From positions 62,001-126,000 of the forward strand of contig AP018536.1 in NCBI GenBank assembly GCA_003584705.1: DNA of 64,000 nucleotides. The letters run 5' to 3'. A model generated the notes under the pieces. That model made no database searches. It saw only the letters and a list, made by a program, of their open reading frames with translations, and had not been told where the DNA came from. Both the position numbers and the translations under genes were made by a program. Shown one piece after another: positions 8,325 to 15,495 of the stretch; within the stretch, counting starts at the first letter, position 1, and every line of letters starts with the position of its first letter. This DNA is from Lachnospiraceae bacterium GAM79. Its GTDB lineage: Bacteria; Bacillota; Clostridia; Lachnospirales; Lachnospiraceae.

Positions 8325-9533
8325 ATGAATAATAATATTTTTCTGTTTCTTACAAATAAGGTCTTTCACGTGTCGCCATTAGTATTGATTACAGGAAATA
8401 TCATTCTGGTATTTCTGATTAGTACTGTTACTGCCAGAAAAAGCATAAAGCTGAGGTGTATGTTTACCATACTGATCTGTTCTGTATGGATGCTGGTTGA
8501 GGTTCTGTGTGCAATGGTACTGACGGTAGCCGGAGCGCAAAACGCTACCCTTTCAGATGCCGGCAATGTCATCTCCAAGCTCTGCATGCTTCTGCTTTCC
8601 GTCCTGATCAGCCACTATATGAAAGTCAAAAACAGTCCTGAGATTTCCCTCAGGTATTTTCTTGTCATCCTGCTGGTTCCGGCAAGCAGCATATATATCA
8701 TGCACAACATATTTATCATTGCAGCAGTATATGATGAATTCTCCAAATTTTCTGTTTTTGCCAGTCTCATGCTTCTCCTTGTCAATTACGTGGTTTTTGA
8801 GATATATGACTGGATGAGCCGGGATGCAATGGTCAGGGAGCAGAACCGCCTCTACGGACAACAGCTTGAACTATGTAGCCGGCAGGCAGAGGAACGGGAA
8901 AGTCTTTATCTTGAAATAAGGCGTCTCCGTCATGACATGAAGAATTATCTTTCCTGCCTTCTGGGTGCAGTGCAGACAGGTGAAAAGAAGGAAGCGGAGA
9001 TGCTTATACAGGAAATGCTGAATGACGGAATCAGCAACAGAACTTCGGAAGTTTCCCGCAGCGGTAACATTGTGGTGGATTCGCTGGTCAACTATAAACA
9101 TGACCTTGCCGAAAAAGAAGGGATTATGTTTGAAGCCAATGTATTCATTCCTGTGTCCCTGCCATTCCAAAGCGGACACCTTGCAGTTATTTTGGGGAAT
9201 CTGCTGGACAATGCTCTGGAGGCATGCCGAGGCGTACCGGAAGGACAGCGGTACATAAAGCTGGATATATCCTATGTAAAGGAAATGCTTCAGATATGCA
9301 TACGCAACAGTTATCATGCAACACATAGAAAAGACAGTTCCGGCAGATATCTTACCACAAAGAAGGACACGCTGGATCACGGCATCGGGCTGTCATCCGT
9401 AGAACAGGCAGTATCCTGTTATCACGGCGAGATGACTGCTGAAGGAACAGGGAACGAGTTCCGGGTGTCAGTGGTAATGTATGGCTCTGACGGGGAAAAT
9501 GACGAGTTGTGTCGTATTTTCAACATACAATAA
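8325..9533 (+). CDS. AgrC-like sensor histidine kinase (GHKL type)
   Basis: The 402-residue protein has about six transmembrane segments in residues 10-175. An H-box-like LRHDMKNYLSCLLG follows near residue 205, then a GHKL ATPase with N-box ILGNLLDNALEAC and G-box DHGIGLSSV. This is the AgrC/ComD-type quorum-sensing kinase architecture, without HAMP or PAS domains. An AgrD-like peptide gene follows 60 bp downstream. The first 20 codons are AT-rich like the lanthipeptide block and the rest is near 48% GC, so the N-terminus may have been replaced or trimmed at a recombination junction near 8370. No ribosome site is obvious before the ATG. Confidence 0.85.
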   Translation: MNNNIFLFLTNKVFHVSPLVLITGNIILVFLISTVTARKSIKLRCMFTILICSVWMLVEVLCAMVLTVAGAQNATLSDAGNVISKLCMLLLSVLISHYMKVKNSPEISLRYFLVILLVPASSIYIMHNIFIIAAVYDEFSKFSVFASLMLLLVNYVVFEIYDWMSRDAMVREQNRLYGQQLELCSRQAEERESLYLEIRRLRHDMKNYLSCLLGAVQTGEKKEAEMLIQEMLNDGISNRTSEVSRSGNIVVDSLVNYKHDLAEKEGIMFEANVFIPVSLPFQSGHLAVILGNLLDNALEACRGVPEGQRYIKLDISYVKEMLQICIRNSYHATHRKDSSGRYLTTKKDTLDHGIGLSSVEQAVSCYHGEMTAEGTGNEFRVSVVMYGSDGENDELCRIFNIQ

Positions 9534-9594
9534 TGTAGAATGCAAAAATATACTATACTTACACCTATCAGATCAAAGAGGGAGGTGTCATTTT

Positions 9595-9741
9595 ATGACA
9601 AAGAAAGCAAGTAATGCAGTAGCAAAAGTTTTAGAGAAAGTTGCAAGTAAATCAGTAAAGATGGCGGCAGACAGCAGGTGTATGTATATTTATCATCAGC
9701 CGAAACAGCCTGCCGGGGTCAAAGAATTTCGCAATAAATAA
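9595..9741 (+). CDS. AgrD-like cyclic-lactone autoinducer precursor
   Basis: This 48-residue peptide has an amphipathic, Lys-rich N-terminal helix (MTKKASNAVAKVLEKVASKS), then a Cys-containing segment ADSRCMYIYHQPKQP and a charged tail. It matches the clostridial AgrD layout: N-terminal membrane helix, autoinducer core starting at Cys, then a conserved Pro-rich recognition motif. GGGAGGTG gives a strong ribosome site. It directly follows the AgrC-like kinase. AgrB, the membrane protease that would process it, is not visible in this window. A terminator follows. Confidence 0.75.
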   Translation: MTKKASNAVAKVLEKVASKSVKMAADSRCMYIYHQPKQPAGVKEFRNK

Positions 9742-9766
9742 GTCATTTATAAAGTGCGAAGTGAGA

Positions 9767-9814
9767 ATGCAGTCATAGACATGGGAATGATTCATGGCTT
9801 GGCTGCATTTTTTA
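9767..9814 (+). terminator. Terminator after agrD-like gene
   Basis: AATGCAG pairs with CTGCATT, with an inner CATG/CATG stem, and the hairpin is followed by a run of six T. Confidence 0.7.
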
Positions 9815-9977
9815 TGTATAGCTGAAAAAAGATTCCTTGAATACACTTCCTGAAGCAGATAAGACATTACGAGGGGAGAAACAGTCTGTTGGTGGGAAGG
9901 AAGTTATGGATAAATTCTGCTTATTTTTCGGAAAAGGCAAAAAATAAAAGAATAGGAAGTACACAGACCGCTACTTG

Positions 9978-10022
9978 GCGTGCAGTTTTATCGGAAAGGG
10001 TAATGACTGCACGCTTATTTTT
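9978..10022 (+). terminator. Terminator-like hairpin upstream of sigma-like gene
   Basis: A 9-bp perfect stem (GCGTGCAGT/ACTGCACGC) is followed by TTATTTTTT. It lies between the agrD terminator and the sigma-like gene, in a stretch (9815-10119) with no convincing protein. It could terminate a short leader transcript. Confidence 0.55.
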
Positions 10023-10119
10023 TACCCTTTCTGCTGTTAAAGACGTAGCAGAACTTCATAACAAGAGTCCACCAGATGTCCTTCATTTCAAGAAAAATCA
10101 CGAAATGGAGGACATTTTT

Positions 10120-10542
10120 ATGTCAGAATGGAGAAAAATCCGAATACAGGACTATTACAAAGAAGCTGTAGGAGAGGAAGAATATACCTATGTCACCCCG
10201 GAGGTTTATGAGATACTGGCGAACACTTTCAGAAAAGAAGCGCATGCAGAGCAGATGCGGGATTTGAGGAACAGAACCGCAGAAGGATATACGGAAGGCG
10301 ATACGGAGGACTTACTAATGGAATCCCCGGAGTCATTGGAAGATATGGTCATCCGGCAGATGGAAATAGAAACCTTACAAAAAGCGATGCAGACACTTTC
10401 GGAAATCCAAAGAGAGCGCCTGCATCTTTATTTTTTTGAAGGGATGACTACGAGGGAGATTGCCGACAGACAGGGAACAAATCAGAATGCAGTGTGGAAA
10501 TCCATACAGAGTGGTGTAGCAGTTTTGCGTCGTTTTTTCTAA
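10120..10542 (+). CDS. Sigma-70-like factor (region 4) of a mobile element
   Basis: The start at MSEWRKIRIQDYY (10120) is chosen for the TGGAGGAC just upstream. The frame is open further 5' but has no ribosome site there. The 140-residue protein ends in a sigma region 4 helix-turn-helix: LSEIQRERLHLYFFEGMTTR, then EIADRQGTNQNAVWKSIQ. Small sigma-like proteins of this form are common in Clostridia conjugative elements. The neighbourhood (toxin-antitoxin pair, serine recombinases) fits that setting. The promoters it would recognise are unknown. Confidence 0.75.
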   Translation: MSEWRKIRIQDYYKEAVGEEEYTYVTPEVYEILANTFRKEAHAEQMRDLRNRTAEGYTEGDTEDLLMESPESLEDMVIRQMEIETLQKAMQTLSEIQRERLHLYFFEGMTTREIADRQGTNQNAVWKSIQSGVAVLRRFF

Positions 10543-10605
10543 GCGGAAATTATTTCCCAATGTGCTAAGTGTGTTATGTTTACAAATCATTTTATGGTAC
10601 AAAAT

Positions 10606-10637
10606 GGGGAGCCTCACAGATTGGAGGCTCCCCGTTT
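10606..10637. terminator. Bidirectional terminator between sigma-like gene and toxin
   Basis: A perfect 10-bp stem (GGGGAGCCTC/GAGGCTCCCC, 8-nt loop) lies between two convergent genes. Its low-T flanks mean it may act in both directions. Confidence 0.65.
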
Positions 10638-10941
10638 AATGCAGGAAAGAACCATAGTTCTGCCTGTCATCAATAATATAATCAATTTTTACACAGTTTT
10701 CTTCTTCCTTTATCTGGAAAACGAACCAGAGATGCGGCCAGAAATTCAGGACACGGTATCTGGCAGGAATATATTTCAGTCTGGCACAGCCGATGAGCGG
10801 CTGGTTTTCCAGATAAGAGATTTTCTCATCATAGGAATCCAGCAGGCGCATGGCACATTCCAGTCCGTTGTCCGCATGACAGCGGTCAATATAGTCTTCA
10901 AGTACGGCGTTAGCCGCAGGGGAAACATCTACTTTATACAT
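10636..10941 (-). CDS. RelE/ParE-type toxin
   Basis: This 101-residue protein has the RelE/ParE fold signature: VDVSPAANAVLEDYID near the N-terminus, then YRVLNFWPHLWFVFQI and a C-terminal VKIDYIIDDRQNYGSFL. Toxins of this superfamily are either ribosome-dependent mRNA interferases or gyrase inhibitors. The catalytic type cannot be decided from sequence by eye. Its start overlaps the antitoxin end by 8 bp, the usual coupling for such pairs. It probably stabilises the mobile element. Confidence 0.85.
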   Translation of the reverse strand: MYKVDVSPAANAVLEDYIDRCHADNGLECAMRLLDSYDEKISYLENQPLIGCARLKYIPARYRVLNFWPHLWFVFQIKEEENCVKIDYIIDDRQNYGSFLH

Positions 10942-11218
10942 GGGCAGCTTTCTCCTTTAAACGGCTGCGTAAGTTTTCGCTGACGGTACGCGCAGGAATA
11001 TCCGCAATACCGGCACGCCGCTGTTCCTCGACTTCAATCAGCTTTTCACGAAGTTCAAGCTGTTTTTCTCTCTGGTCATACGCTGTGATATCCATAACCA
11101 CCAGATCGCCTTCCCCATTTTTGGTCAGGAATACCGGCTCACCGGTCTGTTTGCAAAGATTGGCTATTTCTGAATAATTCTGCCGGATTGCAGCAGAAGG
11201 TTTAATCAATGTCTGCAT
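10934..11218 (-). CDS. Phd/YefM-type antitoxin
   Basis: The start at MQTLIKPSAAIRQNYSEI (11218) is preferred because GGAG precedes it. The 94-residue protein has the Phd/YefM N-terminal DNA-binding fold (IRQNYSEIANLCKQTGEPVF, then TKNGEGDLVVMDITAY). A charged helical C-terminus follows that would wrap the toxin. Transcription runs antitoxin first, toxin second, with an 8-bp overlap. Autorepression by the antitoxin or the complex is expected for the family. The AT-rich stretch 11219-11340 holds its promoter. Confidence 0.87.
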   Translation of the reverse strand: MQTLIKPSAAIRQNYSEIANLCKQTGEPVFLTKNGEGDLVVMDITAYDQREKQLELREKLIEVEEQRRAGIADIPARTVSENLRSRLKEKAAHV

Positions 11219-11339
11219 GGTCAAAACTCCTTTCATAGTAAAATTCTGAATCAATTCTAATCTTATTATACAATAAATGGCAGAAAAAAATACAGCAGAA
11301 AAGAAAAAAATATTTTTTTTTTAATTTTTAGGGTGGTCA

Positions 11340-12020
11340 AAATGCGTTTTTGTGTGAGTACCTTATGAGAGGAATTATTTTCGAACAGATGGTCTCTTTC
11401 GGGAACGCCTCTCATGGTACATTGACAAACGCCGGAGAGGAGCTTCCAGAAGGAAACTTAAACCGAGAGCAGCGGCATATCACGAGTGAGCTGCCAGCCA
11501 TATCCAACAATCTGGATACATTAGCCATTCCAAGAGCCGTTACCGGGGCGCAATGACAGTCCTGCGGCAACAGGGCAAGAAAGGGCTGACAGTTCTGACT
11601 GTCAGCATCCGCTGCCGTGTATGTCGTGAAAAAGATCGCATCTAAGGATTCGAGCGGGAAAGCCGGGGAACAGCCCATCCGTGGCGGGTGGGTGCGAAGA
11701 CGGGAATGAGCCTATAATGATACTCCTTGAGATAGCCAGCACGCAGTGATGGAGGTGAGATGCCAGTGATGTCTGTCTGCCGTAAGGCAGATGCCAGCAG
11801 ACAGTCCAGATTGTTGCCTAAGGGTGTACCGGGACAGAGAGAACGCAGGAAATTCTTTTCATGCTCCTCTGTTTTTGCGGCACATCCGGCTCCGGGGAGT
11901 AGTGTCGAATAGGAGCAGTCATTTCATAATAAATGAGATGAAGGACAAAAGGAAGTAAGGCTTAATAACAGAATTCATGCGGTGGAGGTTATGGCTTCCA
12001 CCGTATTCTTGTGGGATTAA
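11340..12020 (+). ncRNA. Candidate structured non-coding region in mobile element
   Basis: About 680 bp without a convincing protein: the open frames here lack ribosome sites and recognisable domains. It is GC-richer than its surroundings and full of hairpins. Examples are ATGAGAGG/CCTCTCAT (about 11366-11417), GCTGACAG/CTGTCAGC, TCTGCC-GTAA-GGCAGA nested inside TGTCTG/CAGACA (around 11779-11810), and CGGTGGA/TCCACCG (about 11979-12002). A large structured RNA of the kind found in Clostridia mobile elements is possible. A decayed gene is the main alternative. Strand is inferred from the direction of neighbouring genes. Confidence 0.35.
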
Positions 12021-12026
12021 GCACAG

Positions 12027-12479
12027 ATGAATATGAAAAATGAAAGATGCCGCAAATGTGGCAGGGAAAGGACGGATATGGATATGAAGAAAGAAGATAT
12101 GAAACAGGTAGAGAAGGTCTTGGATACGGAGCAGGTTGGCTATGCATTTCTCTATCCGAGTGGTAGTGGAGCAAGAAAAGAGTACATGATTTCCACAACG
12201 CCGGAGAATCTGGCAAACTTTTTAGGAAGCCATTTCATGGATGCAGAAAAGATGATTGTCACAGATATGTGCGACAGACTGATTCTGGATACCTTTGGCG
12301 GTTTTATCAATAACTGTCCGGATCAGAAGCTCTGCGGAGAGATTGTGGCGAAGTTGGCTCCCATTCAGATGGGCGAGGCAGAGGCCGGAGAAGTCATCAT
12401 GGTAGACCGCGATGTGGCAGATGCTTTCTTTGCGGCAGAGGATGAGGCAGTAACAATGGCAGAATGTGCCATCATGTAG
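12027..12479 (+). CDS. Uncharacterised mobile-element protein with Cys motif
   Basis: I do not recognise this 150-residue protein. Near its N-terminus is CRKCG, half of a possible zinc site with no second Cys pair close by. The rest is acidic with alternating helices (MVDRDVADAFFAAEDEAVTM). An internal Met near 12078-12084 could be the true start. It is the first gene of a same-strand row leading to three serine recombinases, so it probably belongs to the element's integration module. Confidence 0.55.
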   Translation: MNMKNERCRKCGRERTDMDMKKEDMKQVEKVLDTEQVGYAFLYPSGSGARKEYMISTTPENLANFLGSHFMDAEKMIVTDMCDRLILDTFGGFINNCPDQKLCGEIVAKLAPIQMGEAEAGEVIMVDRDVADAFFAAEDEAVTMAECAIM

Positions 12480-12537
12480 GAAAAGTGTTTGTAGCTGAGA
12501 TTTTAAGATTAGTATTCGTGAAATGGAGGAATGGAAG

Positions 12538-12645
12538 ATGCGGGTATTAGTTGGAATAGGGATTGCAGCAACCGTAGTTGTGATTGGAACACTGGTGCTT
12601 TTTGCAATGGCGGTAAATACAGCAGGAAGCTATCAGAGGGATTGA
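12538..12645 (+). CDS. Small single-pass membrane peptide (35 aa)
   Basis: A short frame starts MRVLVGIGIAATVVVIGTLV, continues as one hydrophobic helix and ends NTAGSYQRD. A GGAGG lies nine bases before the ATG. The stop is close upstream of the next small gene, suggesting coupling. Hydrophobicity and the ribosome site are the only evidence, and the function is unknown. Confidence 0.5.
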   Translation: MRVLVGIGIAATVVVIGTLVLFAMAVNTAGSYQRD

Positions 12646-12662
12646 GGAAGGAGTATGGCGGT

Positions 12663-12827
12663 ATGGGGAATATGCAGCAGGGAGCCAATGAGGTCATGTA
12701 TAAGATTGCTTCACATCTGCTTTCAAAGATGCAGGAAAGCGGTCTGATAAGCGAGGAAGAAAGAGAAAAAATTAATGTTTTGAACATTGAAACCTTTTCT
12801 CCGGAACTTGCCAAAGTATATCTGTAA
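12663..12827 (+). CDS. Small SHOCT-like protein
   Basis: This 54-residue protein starts at MGNMQQGANEVMYKIASHLL. The segment MQESGLISEEEREKIN resembles the short helical SHOCT motif (GLI-(S/T)-EEE) found in many oligomerising bacterial proteins. AAGGAG precedes the start. It is the gene immediately before the first recombinase and is commonly seen at this spot in Clostridia elements; a helper role in recombination is only inferred. Confidence 0.55.
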   Translation: MGNMQQGANEVMYKIASHLLSKMQESGLISEEEREKINVLNIETFSPELAKVYL

Positions 12828-12915
12828 TAATGCTAGATATATTTTGGTTAGTGTGGTAGTGTATGTAGCTGACAAGGGCAAAAACCCTTGAAAAATAAGG
12901 AAAGGAGAGACAGAT

Positions 12916-14532
12916 ATGGCAAAAAAGATAACGGTCATTCCGTCAGTTTCCGAGAGTCTACATACACAGATGAAACCGAGAATCCGGGTATGCGGATATG
13001 CCAGAGTGAGTACGGCCAGTATGGCACAGGCAGATTCCTATGCCGCACAGGTGGGGTATTACACGGAAAAGATACAGAGCAATCCCTTATGGGAATTTGC
13101 CGGGGTATATGCAGACGAAGGGATCACGGGAACCAAGGCGAAAGGCAGATACGATTTTAATGAAATGATAGCTGCCTGTGAAGACGGCGATATCGACCTG
13201 ATTCTGACCAAATCCATCACAAGGTTTGCAAGGAACACGGTGGATTGCATCCAGACCATACGAAAGCTGAAAGCCATCGGTGTGGGGATTACCTTTGAAA
13301 AAGAGAATATCAACACACTGGAAGAAAAGAGCGAGCTTCTGCTCACCATCATGGCATCCGTGGCGCAGGGAGAATCCGAAGATTTTTCAGGAAACAACCG
13401 CTGGGCGGTTATCAGCCGGTTTGAGAAAGGGACCTTTATTGTCGGCACACCGGCATACGGATACCGGAAGGATGAGGATGGGAACCTGATGATCGAAGAA
13501 AAAGAAGCGGAAGTGGTAAGGCTCATTTTTGAATCCTATCTAAACGGTACCGGAACATACCTCATCAGTAAAATGCTGAATGAGCAGAATATCCCGACCA
13601 TACGTGAGAGCGAGCAGTGGCAGGACAGCGTGATTAAGGAAATCCTGAAGAATCCGGTGTATGAGGGAGATGCCCTGCGGCAGAGGACATACACAGAAAA
13701 GCAGTTCCCGTTTGTCCGAAGGGGAAATACTGGGCAGATGCCAATGTATCTGACAAGGGATGCCCATCCGGCGATTGTCACCCACGAAGAAGCGGAGGCG
13801 GTAAGAAGCATCATGGAGTACCGGAGCAGGACCCTTCATATGGGAGGAGAGAAGTGCCAAAACAGATACTTATTCAGCAGCAGAATCATCTGCGGGGAAT
13901 GCGGAAGCCATTTCCGTAGACAGAAGATATACATCGGAAAGCCTTATGAAAAGATTATCTGGACCTGCCACCGTCATGTGGAGGATAAGGAGAGCTGCCA
14001 GATGAAGGCAATCCGGGAGGATATGCTGCAGCAGGCATTTATCACCATGTGGAACAAGCTGTACACCAATCAGGGGACGGTGTTAGAACCCCTGCTGAAA
14101 GCACTGACCGGGCTGGCAGCAAACCAGCCGGATACCGAAGAAATGGAACAACTGGATAGAGAAATAAATAGTTTGAGCGAGCAGAGCCGAATCCTGAATC
14201 AAGTCATGATGAAGGGATATATGGACTCTGCTCTTTTTATGGAAAAGAACAATCTGCTGGCACACCGGCTGACAGAATGCAGGAGAAAGAAAACGCTCCT
14301 TGCAAGAAAGCAGAAACGGACAAAGGAGATTGTAGGGACCGAGCAGCTCATAGGGCTTCTGAAAAAGGAAGGATACCAAAGGGAATTCAACGAGGAATTG
14401 TTTGACCTTACAGTTAAGGAGATTCGGATATCCCTAACCCACGAAATCACCTTCTGCCTGCATAACGGGCTGAGCCTGACGGAAGAGGAAGGAGGAGATG
14501 CGGATGCAGTGGCATACACCAATCGGGTATAA
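12916..14532 (+). CDS. Large serine recombinase 1
   Basis: The 538-residue protein has an N-terminal resolvase domain with the catalytic serine in CGYARVST (about residue 32) and the arginine-containing ITRFARNTVD. A recombinase domain follows (VGTPAYGYRKDEDGNLMIEE), then a zinc-ribbon domain with CGECGSHFRR and a downstream Cys pair (WTCHRH...CQM), then a C-terminal coiled coil. Such enzymes catalyse integration and excision of conjugative or mobilisable elements via a covalent phosphoserine. GGAGAG precedes the ATG. It is the first of three adjacent family members, and the next gene overlaps its end. Confidence 0.93.
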   Translation: MAKKITVIPSVSESLHTQMKPRIRVCGYARVSTASMAQADSYAAQVGYYTEKIQSNPLWEFAGVYADEGITGTKAKGRYDFNEMIAACEDGDIDLILTKSITRFARNTVDCIQTIRKLKAIGVGITFEKENINTLEEKSELLLTIMASVAQGESEDFSGNNRWAVISRFEKGTFIVGTPAYGYRKDEDGNLMIEEKEAEVVRLIFESYLNGTGTYLISKMLNEQNIPTIRESEQWQDSVIKEILKNPVYEGDALRQRTYTEKQFPFVRRGNTGQMPMYLTRDAHPAIVTHEEAEAVRSIMEYRSRTLHMGGEKCQNRYLFSSRIICGECGSHFRRQKIYIGKPYEKIIWTCHRHVEDKESCQMKAIREDMLQQAFITMWNKLYTNQGTVLEPLLKALTGLAANQPDTEEMEQLDREINSLSEQSRILNQVMMKGYMDSALFMEKNNLLAHRLTECRRKKTLLARKQKRTKEIVGTEQLIGLLKKEGYQREFNEELFDLTVKEIRISLTHEITFCLHNGLSLTEEEGGDADAVAYTNRV

Positions 14533-15460
14533 GGTCATAAACGGAAAAATCGAGGTTTATGAGGAACACAGAAAACTGGTGGAACAGATTTTCAGGGATT
14601 ATGACAGCGGCATATCCGCATGGCAGATTGCGAAGAGTCTGAAGGGGCTGGGCGTGAAAAATGCAAATGGAAGAGTGGCATGGACCCATGCTTCCATAGG
14701 AAGAATCCTGGAGAATCATAACTATCTGGGAACGGAGTATTATCCACAGATTATAGAGAAGGAACTCTTTGACAGAGTCCAGAAAAGACGGGAGCAGGTA
14801 AGAATCGAAGGAAGCCGGGGAAAGCACAGACCGGAAAAGAGGGAACGGCTGTTATTTGGAGGGGTTTTAGTATGTGCGGAATGCGGTAGTGTTTACAGCC
14901 ATATTCAGGCACACAACAAAAAGAAAAAGAACGAGATTCCGAAGTGGAAGTGCAAGAACTATGTGTATCAGAATAGAGTAACCTGCAAAGGCGGCTTTAT
15001 CTCGGACAGGCAGGTGGAAGAGGTGTGCATTCATGCCATCAACAGCCTGATACAGAACCCGGAGTTGACGGAGAAGTACCAGGAAAAGCCGCAGCAGATC
15101 AGCCCAGCATACCGGAGACTTGAGACACGGCTGGAGAACATAAGAAAAGCAGCTTTAGAAGAGGGTACAGATACGGATATGGATACCGGGCAGCCCTGCA
15201 CCGGAGAAACCGGTACGGAGAAACTGACAGCACTGCTTTTTGAACGGGCGGTGGAACGCTACAAAACCCTTGAGGTAAGGGATGAGGACATCCGATCAGA
15301 GGAGATGAAAGAAACACTTGCCGGCAGGGAAGAAATCACAGAATTTGATGAGGAACTGTACCGGAAGCTGATAAAACAGATTTTAGTGTACAAGGACAAC
15401 TCAGTCAAAATCATTTTTCACAATAACAACAGTATAAAGATTGGATACGGAGAGGAATAA
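14504..15460 (+). CDS. Serine recombinase 2 lacking the catalytic domain
   Basis: This protein of about 318 residues begins directly at the recombinase domain (MQWHTPIGYKVINGKIE). It contains the zinc ribbon (LVCAECGSVYSHIQAH, later WKCKN and TCKGGF) and a C-terminal helical region. The N-terminal 150-residue resolvase domain with the nucleophilic serine is absent. AAGGAGG sits eight bases before the ATG at 14504, and the gene overlaps recombinase 1 by about 29 bp. The clean start and ribosome site argue against a simple deletion. It may be a DNA-binding partner or directionality factor for its neighbours. Confidence 0.85.
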   Translation: MQWHTPIGYKVINGKIEVYEEHRKLVEQIFRDYDSGISAWQIAKSLKGLGVKNANGRVAWTHASIGRILENHNYLGTEYYPQIIEKELFDRVQKRREQVRIEGSRGKHRPEKRERLLFGGVLVCAECGSVYSHIQAHNKKKKNEIPKWKCKNYVYQNRVTCKGGFISDRQVEEVCIHAINSLIQNPELTEKYQEKPQQISPAYRRLETRLENIRKAALEEGTDTDMDTGQPCTGETGTEKLTALLFERAVERYKTLEVRDEDIRSEEMKETLAGREEITEFDEELYRKLIKQILVYKDNSVKIIFHNNNSIKIGYGEE

Positions 15461-15495
15461 AATCCCTGCCATCCGTATCCGGGAAGGAGGAGAAT

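Noticed and set aside
11350-11556. Protein-coding gene in the hairpin-rich region
   Set aside because: The 68-residue frame has no ribosome site and no recognisable domain, and the area is dominated by RNA-like stems.
12888-13160. Separate small gene at the start of recombinase 1
   Set aside because: It overlaps the well-supported recombinase in another frame and encodes no recognisable protein.
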